Assembly: GCA_002405525.1 (NCBI GenBank)
Contig: DHLY01000100.1
Coordinates: 65,162 to 86,495 of the forward strand
Source: Proteobacteria bacterium UBA4656
GTDB taxonomy: Bacteria > Pseudomonadota > Gammaproteobacteria > Xanthomonadales > Ahniellaceae
DNA length: 21,334 nt
Direction of reading: 5' to 3'
Shown here: positions 8,275-15,357 of the stretch, piece by piece
How the letters are laid out: each line of letters begins with the position of its first letter
How positions within the stretch are numbered: the first letter of the stretch is position 1
The notes under the pieces: generated by a model
Databases searched by the model: none
What the model saw: the letters and a program-made list of their open reading frames with translations, nothing else
Told to the model about the DNA's origin: nothing
Program-made: the position numbers and the translations under genes

Positions 8275-9381
8275 TCATGCGGGGGCGGACAACATCGCCA
8301 TCACGTCGCCCTCGCCGACGTCGTCGACGATCATCGCCTGGCCGGCGTCGCGCCACAGAATGAGGCGCAGCCGACCACTGGCATTCTTCTTGTCGAGTCG
8401 CATGTAGCCGACCAGCGTCCGCGGGTCGAGCCCGGCCGGCAGCGCGACCGGCAGCCCCAGCCGGGCCAGCAGATCGGCCAGCCGCGCCGCGGGCGCGTTG
8501 CCGGCGAGCCCCAGGCGCGCCGACAGCCGGGCGGCCAGCACCATCCCGATCGCCACCGCTTCGCCGTGCAGCAGCGTCGAGTAGCCGGTCGCGGCCTCGA
8601 TCGCATGGCCGAAGGTGTGGCCGAGGTTGAGCAGAGCCCGATCGCCGGTTTCTCGCTCGTCACGGGCCACGATCGCCGCCTTGTGGCGGCAGCACGCCTC
8701 GATCGCCTGCGACAAAGTGTCCGGATGGCGCGACAGCAGCGCCGGCGCATGGGCGTCGATCCAGTCCAGGAACGCAGCATCGCCGAGAGCGCCGTACTTC
8801 ACCACCTCGGCCAACCCGGCACGCAGTTCGCGCTCAGGCAGGGTGGCGAGCGTGTCGGTATCGGCAACCACCAGCCGCGGCTGGTGGAAGGCACCGACCA
8901 GGTTCTTGCCCTGCGCGAGATTCACGGCGGTCTTGCCGCCGACCGAGGAATCGACCATCGCCAGCAGGGTGGTCGGCAACTGCACGAAGTTCACGCCGCG
9001 CATCCACGTCGCGGCGACGAAGCCGGCCAGGTCGCCGACCACGCCGCCGCCCAGCGCCACCACGCAGGCGTCGCGACTGGCCTTCATGTCGGCCAGCGCC
9101 TCGAACGCGCGCGCGCACTCGGCCAGCGTCTTGTTCGGTTCGCCGGCCGGCAGCACGAAGGTCCGCGCGTCGCGGCCGGCGAGGGCCGCGCATGCCGCGT
9201 CCGCATACAGCGGGGCGACGTGCGAATCGGTGACCAGCAGAACGTGGCGGCCGCGCAGCGCGTCGCACCATTCGTGCGGTCGGCGCAGCAGGCCGGGTCC
9301 GATCAGGATCGGACAGGTTCGCTCGCCGAGCGCCACGTCGATGCGTCGCGACGGCGCGGCGCGCGCGCGCTCCGTGCTCAT
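8275..9381 (-). CDS. aroB: 3-dehydroquinate synthase
   Basis: This enzyme catalyses the second step of the shikimate pathway: DAHP to 3-dehydroquinate, using NAD and a divalent metal in the cytosol. Family motifs are complete: PAGEPNKTL (78-86), the dinucleotide loop [13 protein letters not shown] (109-121), [19 protein letters not shown] (136-154) and [10 protein letters not shown]. Metal ligands are E192 (AEVVKYG), H255 (NLGHTFGH) and H272 (HGEAVAIGM). At 368 residues the length is normal. The start at 9381 overlaps the aroK stop as ATGA, so the two are translationally coupled in the order aroK-aroB, the standard gammaproteobacterial arrangement. The frame is open far upstream over aroK and beyond, but that is antisense or out-of-frame sequence. 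It converges on the SET gene. Confidence 0.98.
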   Translation of the reverse strand: MSTERARAAPSRRIDVALGERTCPILIGPGLLRRPHEWCDALRGRHVLLVTDSHVAPLYADAACAALAGRDARTFVLPAGEPNKTLAECARAFEALADMKASRDACVVALGGGVVGDLAGFVAATWMRGVNFVQLPTTLLAMVDSSVGGKTAVNLAQGKNLVGAFHQPRLVVADTDTLATLPERELRAGLAEVVKYGALGDAAFLDWIDAHAPALLSRHPDTLSQAIEACCRHKAAIVARDERETGDRALLNLGHTFGHAIEAATGYSTLLHGEAVAIGMVLAARLSARLGLAGNAPAARLADLLARLGLPVALPAGLDPRTLVGYMRLDKKNASGRLRLILWRDAGQAMIVDDVGEGDVMAMLSAPA

Positions 9382-9926
9382 GCCGCGCTCGCCGGCGGCT
9401 CGCGCTGCCATTGCTGTTCGATCGCGGCGGCCAGTCGTTGGCTGGCCGGAGCCGCGCCTTCGCGCCCGCCACCGAAGGCGAGGTCGGCAACCTCGGCGTA
9501 AAGCGGATCGCGCTCGTGCGCCAGCGCTTCCAGTCGGCCGCGCCGGTCGGGCGTGACCAACAGGGGGCGCGACCGGTCGTTGGCGGTGCGCGCCAGTTGC
9601 TGATCGACCGAGGCGCGCAGCCAGACCACGAACCCCCGTTCGCGCAGCAGGCGGCGGTTGGCCTCCGCCAGCACGCTGCCTCCACCCGTCGCCAGCACGA
9701 CGCCGCGGCGCGCGGTCAGGTCGGCCAGTGCTTCCGACTCGCGACGTCTGAACCCCGGCTCGCCTTCGTGGGCGAAGATCAGGTTCACGCTGGCGCCGGT
9801 GCGGGCCACGATCTCGGCATCGAGGTCGACGAAAGCCATCCCGAAGCGTCGCGCGATGCGCCGCCCCAGGCTGCTCTTGCCGGCCGCCATCGGACCGACC
9901 AGGAACAGGTTCGGTGAAGGATTCAT
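9378..9926 (-). CDS. aroK: Shikimate kinase
   Basis: This enzyme phosphorylates shikimate at the 3-hydroxyl with ATP, the fifth step of the shikimate pathway. The P-loop is GPMAAGKSS (11-19; Ala replaces the more usual Gly at the fourth position, which is tolerated in the family). The shikimate and Mg residues follow: FVDLDAEI with D34 and D36, GFRRRE with R60, and ATGGGSV (79-85). The lid carries RPLL (120-123), and [10 protein letters not shown] contains the conserved substrate-side Arg. At 182 residues the length is normal. The ATG at 9926 is preferred because the family starts just before the P-loop; another in-frame ATG lies six codons upstream. It is coupled to aroB by an ATGA overlap and is divergent from xrtH, with only 49 bases between starts, including TGCTAGCAT, a possible shared -10 region. 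Confidence 0.97.
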   Translation of the reverse strand: MNPSPNLFLVGPMAAGKSSLGRRIARRFGMAFVDLDAEIVARTGASVNLIFAHEGEPGFRRRESEALADLTARRGVVLATGGGSVLAEANRRLLRERGFVVWLRASVDQQLARTANDRSRPLLVTPDRRGRLEALAHERDPLYAEVADLAFGGGREGAAPASQRLAAAIEQQWQREPPASAA

Positions 9927-9975
9927 GCGCGCGGATGCTAGCATTCGCCGCGACCTGGACCCGGACCGGACCGCG

Positions 9976-10503
9976 ATGCTGCGCTTCGCCCTGATGTTCC
10001 CGCTGCTCATCGTGCTGTTGTTCGCGGCCTACCTCCTGCAGCCGGTGGAGCAGTACATCGTCAACCCCTTCACCTCGGTGCTGGCCACCGTCAGCTCGTG
10101 GCTGATCGACCTTTTCGACGACGACGCCATCGCGATGGGCAAGGTGATCCAGAGCGCCAGCACCGGCTTCGCGGTGTCGATCGAGCGCGGCTGCAACGGG
10201 CTGGAGGCGGTGATCATCCTGTTCGCGGCGCTGTTCGCCTTCCCGGCACCGATCAAGCACCGCCTGATCGGCTTCGCGATCGGTTTCGTCGCGATCCAGA
10301 GCCTCAACCTGGTGCGCATCATCAGTTTGTTCTACATCGGCCAGTGGAGCCAGGTCTGGTTCGACTGGTTCCATCACTACCTGTGGCAGGCCCTGATCAT
10401 CCTCGACGCGCTGGTGGTGTGGCTGATCTGGCTGCGCTACCTGCCGCGGCCGCGCGCGGCGCCCGGACCATCGTCTCCGGCGGCCGCCGCCGGCGAGGCC
10501 TGA
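9976..10503 (+). CDS. xrtH: Exosortase H-type transpeptidase (IPTL-CTERM sorting, 175 aa)
   Basis: This is a polytopic inner-membrane cysteine protease/transpeptidase of the exosortase/archaeosortase superfamily. It would cut C-terminal sorting tails of exported proteins and pass them to the cell surface. The catalytic triad is visible: C73 in [11 protein letters not shown]114 in [13 protein letters not shown] and H133 in FHHYLWQ. About five to six hydrophobic helices span residues 5-155. The short length and the H-x-Y-x-W-Q motif fit XrtH, whose known partners carry IPTLxxWG-type tails. The ATG at 9976 begins at the first helix; an in-frame ATG at 9925 would add 17 polar residues and overlap the aroK start. 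No sorting substrate and no exosortase-associated membrane protein is nearby. The gene downstream is a decayed SDR. XrtH subtype is my reading of motifs and length. Confidence 0.88.
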   Translation: MLRFALMFPLLIVLLFAAYLLQPVEQYIVNPFTSVLATVSSWLIDLFDDDAIAMGKVIQSASTGFAVSIERGCNGLEAVIILFAALFAFPAPIKHRLIGFAIGFVAIQSLNLVRIISLFYIGQWSQVWFDWFHHYLWQALIILDALVVWLIWLRYLPRPRAAPGPSSPAAAAGEA

Positions 10504-10509
10504 GGCGGC

Positions 10510-11330
10510 ATGACCTCGCGGCAGGCGCTGGTCGCCGGCTGCGGCGATGTCGGGTCCCGCGCCGGGCTGTTGCTGGCGGTCGCCGGCTAGTCCGGGATGG
10601 ACCTCCGCCGCAGCGGCGGTCTGCCGTCGCCGTTGGCCGTGTGCCATGCGGACCTCAGCCGGCTGCCGATTCTGGCCGGCCGGCCGGTGATCGATCTCGC
10701 GCTGTACTCGCCTGCGCCTGATGACCGCAGCGATGCGGCCTGCCGGGCCCTGTTCATCGATGGCCCTGCCGCGCTTGCCGCAGCGCCTGGCGTTCGTCTC
10801 CGGCACCGCGGTGTAAGGCGACTTCGCGGGCGCATGGCTCGCCGAGGATGATCCGGCCGAGCCGGACGGAGTCAAGGGCGCCCTGCTGCGAGAGGCCGAA
10901 CGTCGCCTCGCCGCGGGACCGGTGCCGACCATGCTGGCGCGCCTGGCCGGGGTCTATGGCGCCCGGGCGCGAGTGGATGCGGGCGCGGGTTCGCGCCGGG
11001 GAGTCGTGCCGGCCCGGGGCCTGGACCAATCGCATCCATGCCCGCGACGCGGCGCGCATGCGGGCGCACCTCGCGTGCGGCGGCATTCCATCTGCCTCGG
11101 CGTGGACGATGCGCCGGCCAGCGACGGCGAAGCCATGGCGGGGCCGGCGGCGCACCTGGGCCTGCCCCCACCGCCGGAAGACGCGCGATTCGCACCGCGC
11201 GGGGTGGCGGGGCCTCGCCAACCGGCGGCTGTCGAACCGCCGCCTTCGGGACAGCGGCTTTCCGCCGGACCACCCGGACTTCCGGGCCGGCTCCGCCGGG
11301 TTGACACCGGACGGCGGTCGGTCAGACTAG
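10510..11330 (+). pseudogene. Decayed SDR/NAD-dependent epimerase (YeeZ-like) gene
   Basis: It starts six bases after the xrtH stop with [19 protein letters not shown], the Rossmann entry of this atypical short-chain dehydrogenase family, but stops at TAG 10588. The same frame continues after the stop as [11 protein letters not shown]...[12 protein letters not shown]...LFIDG to about 10764. It then shifts to the next frame for [16 protein letters not shown], meets TAA at 10814 where the family has Tyr (TAVYG), and goes on [18 protein letters not shown]...LARLAGVYG. Near 10960 it shifts again for PGREWMRARVRAGE...WTNRIHARDAA, near 11090 for CLGVDDAPASDGE...LGLPPPP, and near 11210 for NRRLSNRRLRDSGF...HPDFRAG, ending at TAG 11328. 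That makes two nonsense codons and about four frameshifts across a recognisable full-length gene. The dodecin promoter lies in its tail. Sequencing indels could explain some shifts but hardly all six lesions. Confidence 0.88.
11301..11329 (+). promoter_or_regulatory. Sigma-70-type promoter for the dodecin-regulator operon
   Basis: A consensus -35 TTGACA (11301-11306), 17 bases, then AGACTA (11324-11329) as a -10. Transcription would start around 11336, at the edge of a perfect palindrome (11337-11352), leaving a leader of about 108 bases before dodecin. A second, weaker candidate is TTGACG (11362-11367) with GAGACA 17 bases on. The promoter overlaps the last codons of the SDR pseudogene. Confidence 0.45.
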
Positions 11331-11336
11331 GCGCCG

Positions 11337-11352
11337 CGACACAGTTGTGTCG
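11337..11352. promoter_or_regulatory. Perfect palindrome at the predicted dodecin transcription start (candidate operator)
   Basis: CGACACAGTTGTGTCG is two 7-bp arms around a central GT. It begins at the base where transcription from TTGACA-17-AGACTA should start, the classic place for a repressor to block initiation. The regulator could be the product of the second gene in the operon, but OmpR-family sites are usually direct repeats, so a different dimeric repressor is at least as likely. Confidence 0.5.
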
Positions 11353-11443
11353 GGGCGTCTGTTGACGGCGCTTGTTGGACGTCCGAGACATGCGCTGCGG
11401 GTCCCCGCCCGATCACGGGTCGGCCGACGGAGGAAGGAGCGTC

Positions 11444-11650
11444 ATGAGCAACGTGGTGAAGGTCATCGAGGTCAGTTCGCAGTCGAGCAAGGGCTTCGAA
11501 GATGCGGTTTCCACCGGCCTGAAGAAGGTCGCCAAGTCGGTCAAGAACATCCAGGGCGCATGGGTCAACGAGATGAAGGTGGTGACCACGCCCGAAGGCA
11601 AGGTGACCCATTGGCGGGTCAACCTGCGGATCAGCTTCGTGGTGGACTGA
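11444..11650 (+). CDS. Dodecin, flavin-binding storage protein (68 aa)
   Basis: Dodecins are 65-75-residue proteins that assemble into hollow dodecamers and hold flavins (FMN, FAD or riboflavin) as stacked pairs, buffering free flavin in the cytosol. The sequence shows the full beta-alpha-beta-beta plan: VVKVIEVSSQSSKGFEDAV (4-22), the helix through KKVAKSV, GAWVNEMKVV (38-47) with W40 at the flavin-stacking place, and WRVNLRISFVV (57-67). The ATG at 11444 follows a very strong ribosome site, AGGAAGGAG, four bases upstream, so it is probably well expressed. The response-regulator gene starts at the next base after its stop. A promoter and palindrome lie upstream (11301-11352). Confidence 0.95.
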   Translation: MSNVVKVIEVSSQSSKGFEDAVSTGLKKVAKSVKNIQGAWVNEMKVVTTPEGKVTHWRVNLRISFVVD

Positions 11651-12397
11651 GTGGCTGGATCCTTGGGTGAAGCGGGCCGGCCCGGCGAGGCGGAGGACGG
11701 GCGGGCGTCAGCCTTGTGCATCGGCCTGGTCGAGGACGACCCGGATCAGGCGCGGCTGTTCGCCGCCTGGCTGGAGGAGTCCGGCTATCGGGTCCTGTTG
11801 TTCGCCACCGCCGCCGAGTTCCGGCGCCGCTTGGGCGCGGCCTCGGTCGATGCCGTGCTGCTGGACTGGGGGCTGCCTGACGCCGAAGGCCCGGAAGTCG
11901 TCGACTGGCTACGCCACTCGGCCCACGCCGGGCTGCCGGTGGTGTTCCTCACCGCGCGCATCTCCGAGGCGGACATCGTCGCCGGGCTGCGTGCCGGCGC
12001 CGACGACTACGTGCCGAAGCCGCCGCGCAAGAGCGAACTGCTCGCCCGGTTGGGCGCCGTGCTGCGCCGCACCGGTGCGGCCACTGCCGATCCGGTGCTG
12101 CGCGAGGTCCCGCCGTGGGAGATCGACACCCGCCAGCGTCGGGTGTTGCTGGCCGGCGAAGAGGTCGAACTGACCGATCGCGAGTTCGACCTCGCGGCCT
12201 ATCTGTTTCGCCGCCCGGGCCGCATCGTCAGTCGCGAAGCGCTGTTGTCGCAGGTTTGGAACCTCGGCGGTGGCGTGGCGACGCGGACGGTGGACACTCA
12301 CGTCAGCCGGCTGCGCCGCAAGCTCCTGCTCGATGGTGAGCATGGCTGGCGCCTGACCGCGGTGTACCAGCACGGGTACCGACTCGAACGGGCCTGA
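11651..12397 (+). CDS. OmpR/PhoB-type response regulator (248 aa)
   Basis: The receiver domain (about 22-140) has the acidic pocket E28-D29-D30, phospho-acceptor D72 in LLDWGLPD, T101 in FLTAR and K123 in YVPKPP. A winged-helix DNA-binding domain follows (about 150-246), with ELTDREFDLAAYLFRRPGRIVSR and the recognition part VDTHVSRLRRKL. It should act as a phosphorylation-dependent transcription factor. The start is uncertain: GTG at 11651 follows the dodecin stop directly and gives a 20-residue Gly/Ala/Glu-rich leader absent from most relatives; TTG at 11715 would begin closer to the domain. Neither has a clear ribosome site, so coupling to dodecin translation is likely. The probable partner kinase is three genes on at 13366, separated by pdxH. 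Repeat copy A begins two bases after its stop. Confidence 0.93.
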   Translation: MAGSLGEAGRPGEAEDGRASALCIGLVEDDPDQARLFAAWLEESGYRVLLFATAAEFRRRLGAASVDAVLLDWGLPDAEGPEVVDWLRHSAHAGLPVVFLTARISEADIVAGLRAGADDYVPKPPRKSELLARLGAVLRRTGAATADPVLREVPPWEIDTRQRRVLLAGEEVELTDREFDLAAYLFRRPGRIVSREALLSQVWNLGGGVATRTVDTHVSRLRRKLLLDGEHGWRLTAVYQHGYRLERA

Positions 12398-12398
12398 C

Positions 12399-12540
12399 AG
12401 GCTGTGGCAACACAGCCTCCCAGTCAGGTCATGGGTGGCCCGCGCGCGGTTCGTGCACGCCAGTGCATGATTCGCGGGAGCGAGTCCGGACCTGTGCCGG
12501 ATTCGCGACCGGAAAAATCGACAGCATGCGGGTTTTCTCA
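12399..12540 (+). repeat. Dispersed ~140-bp 3'-UTR element, copy A
   Basis: It begins two bases after the response-regulator stop. Hairpin 1 is perfect: AGGCTGTG (12399-12406), loop GCAA, CACAGCCT (12411-12418). A conserved middle (CATGG..TGGC..GCGCG.GGT..TGCACGCC.GTG) follows. Hairpin 2 is GCGAGTCCGG (12480-12489), a 7-base loop, CCGGATTCGC (12497-12506), ten pairs with one G-T. The element closes with TTTTCTC (12533-12539). Copy B matches hairpin 2 at 24 of 27 positions. It lies between the regulator and pdxH, so it may end regulator transcription or form a processed 3' fragment. The remaining gap, 12541-12730, holds only a candidate pdxH promoter. Confidence 0.82.
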
Positions 12541-12683
12541 CGCGCTCTGAGCGGGCGCGCTGCGCCGCCGTCCATCCACGTTCGCAGCGCACCGATGCTG
12601 CGGGCTGCGGCCAGGGGAGAAGGGCCATGGGTGTTCGCGTACCGGGCCCTGGTTGCCGTGGCGCGGGACTTGCCGGGCCCGGC

Positions 12684-12713
12684 TTGTCGCGAGCGCGTCG
12701 CTGCGCCCAGAAT
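12684..12713 (+). promoter_or_regulatory. Candidate promoter for pdxH and the kinase genes
   Basis: TTGTCG (12684-12689), 18 bases, then CAGAAT (12708-12713). Transcription would begin near 12720, giving a leader of only about 10-20 bases before the ATGs at 12731 and 12743, neither of which has a visible ribosome site. This would let pdxH, the kinase and the BtuF-like gene be expressed apart from dodecin and the regulator. Confidence 0.35.
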
Positions 12714-12730
12714 GACGCAACCGCCCCCGT

Positions 12731-13333
12731 ATGCTGCTGACCATGCATCTCGATCCAGCGATACTCTCAACGTTCCGCGGATTGCTCGCCGAAGCCGGCC
12801 GATGCGGCGAGCCGGAGCCGACTTCGATGGTGCTCTCCACCGCCGACCGCGATGGCAGGATCTCGTCGCGCGCCGTGCTGCTCAAACACGCCGACGAACG
12901 GGGCTTCGTGTTCTACACCAACACTGCCAGCCGCAAGGGTGTTCAACTCGCCGAGCATCCGCGCGCATCGTTGTTGTTCCTGTGGAAACAACTGCGCGAT
13001 CAGGTGCAGGTGCGCGTCGAGGGTCCGGTCGAGCCGGTGACCGCGACCGAGGCCGATGCCTACTTCGCGACCCGCCCGCGCGAAAGCCAGATCGGCGCCT
13101 GGGCATCGGACCAATCGCGGCCGCTGCGGTCGCGCGCCGAACTGGAGGCGAGAGTGGCCGAGGCCGAACAGCGGTTCCGCGGTGGCCCGGTGCCAAGACC
13201 GCCGCACTGGAGCGGCTACCGCGTGCGTCCGGAGCGCGTCGAATTCTGGTACGGCGCGGCATTCCGGCTGCACGAACGGATACAGCACCGTTTCGAGGAC
13301 GGCGGATGGCGACAGGAGCTGCTGTTTCCATGA
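12731..13333 (+). CDS. pdxH: Pyridoxine/pyridoxamine 5'-phosphate oxidase
   Basis: This FMN enzyme makes pyridoxal 5'-phosphate from pyridoxine or pyridoxamine 5'-phosphate with oxygen. Family motifs are in order: ISSRAVLLKHADERGFVFYTN (44-64; FMN site RAVLLK and FYTN), SRKG (67-70), QVQVRVEGPVEPV, RPRESQIGAWASDQS (115-129; phosphate-binding and FMN residues), PPHWSGYRV (157-165) and VEFWYGAAFRLHERI (170-184), with R179 and H181 at the substrate. One position differs from the E. coli-type EFWQG, here EFWYG. At 200 residues the length is slightly short at the N-terminus, as in many relatives. The ATG at 12731 is used; 12743 is possible. It interrupts the regulator-kinase pair and lies 32 bases ahead of the kinase gene. 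Confidence 0.94.
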   Translation: MLLTMHLDPAILSTFRGLLAEAGRCGEPEPTSMVLSTADRDGRISSRAVLLKHADERGFVFYTNTASRKGVQLAEHPRASLLFLWKQLRDQVQVRVEGPVEPVTATEADAYFATRPRESQIGAWASDQSRPLRSRAELEARVAEAEQRFRGGPVPRPPHWSGYRVRPERVEFWYGAAFRLHERIQHRFEDGGWRQELLFP

Positions 13334-13365
13334 GTCGCTCTGATGAGCATCGCGGTGGCTGACCG

Positions 13366-15357
13366 ATGGATACCTCGACGCCTGATGGGAATTCCCGAGG
13401 CAGCCAGCGCAGCGTCGCGGGCGCGCTGCGCGACGACTTCGGTGCGGCCTGGTACCGGGACTTCGAAAATGGTCGTGCGGTCCATTCGGTCGAGTGGCTG
13501 GCGATGCTCGGGCACGCCGAGCACGAGGTAGGAGACGGCATCGACGAATGGCGTTCCCGGATTCATCCCGACGAACGCGCGCGCGCGCTCGCGCTCGTCC
13601 GCGCCGCGCTCGTTCCCGGCGCGCCGGCCTACGCGGACGAGTACCGTATGAGTCACCGTGACGGCACATGGCGCCGAGTGCAGTCGCGCGGCCAGGTCGT
13701 CGAGCGGGATGCGTTGGGCAACGGCCTGCGCATGGTGGGTGTCGACCGCGAGATCGGCGCCGAGGGACGGCTGGAGGAGAGCCTGCGCCAGCCCGATGCG
13801 ATCATCGCCCTGGCCGAACGGGTTGTCGGCCTCGCCTGGTGGACGTGGAACATGCAGACCGACGCCACCAGTTGGTCGCCTGGCATGTTCAAGTCGTTCG
13901 GCCTCGATCCGTCGCTGCCGGAGCCGACCTTCGCCGATCAGCGTTCGCTGTTCAGTCCGGAGTCCTACCAGCGCCTCGTCAAGGCCTCACGGAACGCGGT
14001 TGCCACCGGCGGGTCCTATCTCATGGAGGCGGAGATCGTGCAGCCTGGCGGCGCGCGCCGCAGCGTGATCGGTAGTGGCGAAGTGGTTCGGGACGTCGAG
14101 GGTCGTCCGATCGGCATGCGCGGGGTGATGAGCGACATCACTGAACTGCTGCTGCTCAAGCGCGGCGTACGCGAGCAGGCGCAACTTCTCTCCCAGGTTT
14201 CCCGGATCGGCCGCATCGGTGGCTGGTCGCTGGACCTTGTCGGCAACGTGCTCAGCTGGACCGACGAGACCTACCGCATCCATGAGCTCGAGCCGGGCGA
14301 GCCGATAGATGTCCAGCGCGCGACCGCCTTCTACCATCCCGACTTTCGCCCGCTGTTCGTCGCCGAACTGCGACGTTTCGGTGTGTTCGGACCTGCCGCG
14401 CCGGACGCCGCGCCACGGCCCGCCGGCGAGTCCGACGAGGGCTTCGATCTGGAAGCACGCCTGGTTACCGCCAGGGGGCGCACGATCTGGGTGCGCAGCT
14501 GCGGTCAGGCCGAAAGGGCCGGCGACCGCATCGTCCGCCTGTCCGGGACCTTCCAGGACATCACCGCCGCCAAGGAGGCGCAGGCGCGACTGGCCCAGGC
14601 GATGGAAGACCTGCGCGTGCGCAATCGGGAACTGCAGGATTTCGCGGTCGCCGCTTCGCACGACCTGCAGGAACCGCTGCGCAAGATCCAGACCCTCGGT
14701 TCGCTGCTCGCCGAGCGCTTCGCGGGCGGTCTCGACGCGCAGGGGATCGACCTGCTGGAGCGGATGCGTGCCGCCGCGGGCCGGATGGGCGACCTGGTCG
14801 GCGACCTGCTCGCCTACTCGCGCGTGGGCCGCCACGAGCCGCTGGCCGAAATCGATCTTGGCGAGGTCGCGGCCGGCGTGGTGGCCGACCTCGAAGTCGA
14901 GATCCTGACCTGCGGCGGCGTCGTGTCGGTCGGCCGGCTGCCGCGACTGCGAGCCGACGCCACGCAGTTGCGCCAGGTGCTGCAGAACCTGATCGGCAAC
15001 GCCCTCAAGTACCAGCCGCCCGGCCGGCCGCCGCGCGTGCAGGTCGAGGCTGCGGTGCTCGATCTGCCGGCGGTGGTCACCGGCGAGGTGCGCGCGCACT
15101 GCCGCCTGCAGGTGTCGGACAACGGGATCGGCTTCGAGCCGCGTTATGCGGAACAGATCTTCGCGCCGTTCCAGCGGCTGCACGACCGCAGCCGCTACTC
15201 AGGAACCGGCATGGGGCTCGCCATCGTGCGCCGCATCGCCGAGCGGCACGGCGGCCGCGTGTACGCCGGCAGTACGCCCGGACAGGGCTCGCTGTTCACG
15301 CTCGAACTGCCGCTGGACGGGCCGCCGCCGGCGCCCGACGAGGCGCCAGCGGCGTGA
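13366..15357 (+). CDS. Cytoplasmic three-PAS hybrid-free sensor histidine kinase (663 aa)
   Basis: There is no signal peptide and no membrane helix. Three PAS/PAC units are seen: about 25-135 (ending MVGVDREI), 148-265 (ending MRGVMSDITELLLLKR) and 275-405 (ending LSGTFQDITAAKEAQ). A short coiled linker leads to the HisKA domain, with phospho-acceptor H432 in FAVAASHDLQEPLRKIQ. The HATPase domain follows: N box around N541-N545, G1 DNGIGF (585-590), F box FAPFQRLH (599-606) and G2 GTGMGL (613-618). The HDLQEPLRKI form resembles phytochrome-like soluble kinases. The signal is probably intracellular (redox, flavin, heme or another small ligand); which PAS binds it cannot be read. The ATG at 13366 is in the right place, with a weak GGTGG upstream. 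Its stop overlaps the GTG of the BtuF-like gene. The response regulator at 11651 is the likely partner. Confidence 0.93.
   Translation: MDTSTPDGNSRGSQRSVAGALRDDFGAAWYRDFENGRAVHSVEWLAMLGHAEHEVGDGIDEWRSRIHPDERARALALVRAALVPGAPAYADEYRMSHRDGTWRRVQSRGQVVERDALGNGLRMVGVDREIGAEGRLEESLRQPDAIIALAERVVGLAWWTWNMQTDATSWSPGMFKSFGLDPSLPEPTFADQRSLFSPESYQRLVKASRNAVATGGSYLMEAEIVQPGGARRSVIGSGEVVRDVEGRPIGMRGVMSDITELLLLKRGVREQAQLLSQVSRIGRIGGWSLDLVGNVLSWTDETYRIHELEPGEPIDVQRATAFYHPDFRPLFVAELRRFGVFGPAAPDAAPRPAGESDEGFDLEARLVTARGRTIWVRSCGQAERAGDRIVRLSGTFQDITAAKEAQARLAQAMEDLRVRNRELQDFAVAASHDLQEPLRKIQTLGSLLAERFAGGLDAQGIDLLERMRAAAGRMGDLVGDLLAYSRVGRHEPLAEIDLGEVAAGVVADLEVEILTCGGVVSVGRLPRLRADATQLRQVLQNLIGNALKYQPPGRPPRVQVEAAVLDLPAVVTGEVRAHCRLQVSDNGIGFEPRYAEQIFAPFQRLHDRSRYSGTGMGLAIVRRIAERHGGRVYAGSTPGQGSLFTLELPLDGPPPAPDEAPAA

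Noticed and set aside
10597..10851. A separate small gene of 84 codons after exosortase H
   Set aside because: It is the first surviving frame of the decayed SDR gene, continuing in frame with [15 protein letters not shown] across the TAG at 10588.
8275..10932. One minus-strand frame of 885 codons that appears to fuse aroB to a long N-terminal domain
   Set aside because: The upstream part is out-of-frame aroK and antisense xrtH. The real aroB starts at 9381, overlapping the aroK stop.
12399..12540. Reading copy A as a riboswitch in the pdxH leader
   Set aside because: The other two copies are not upstream of any gene in that sense, while all three directly follow a stop codon. A 3' role is the simpler account, though a leader role for this copy is not excluded.
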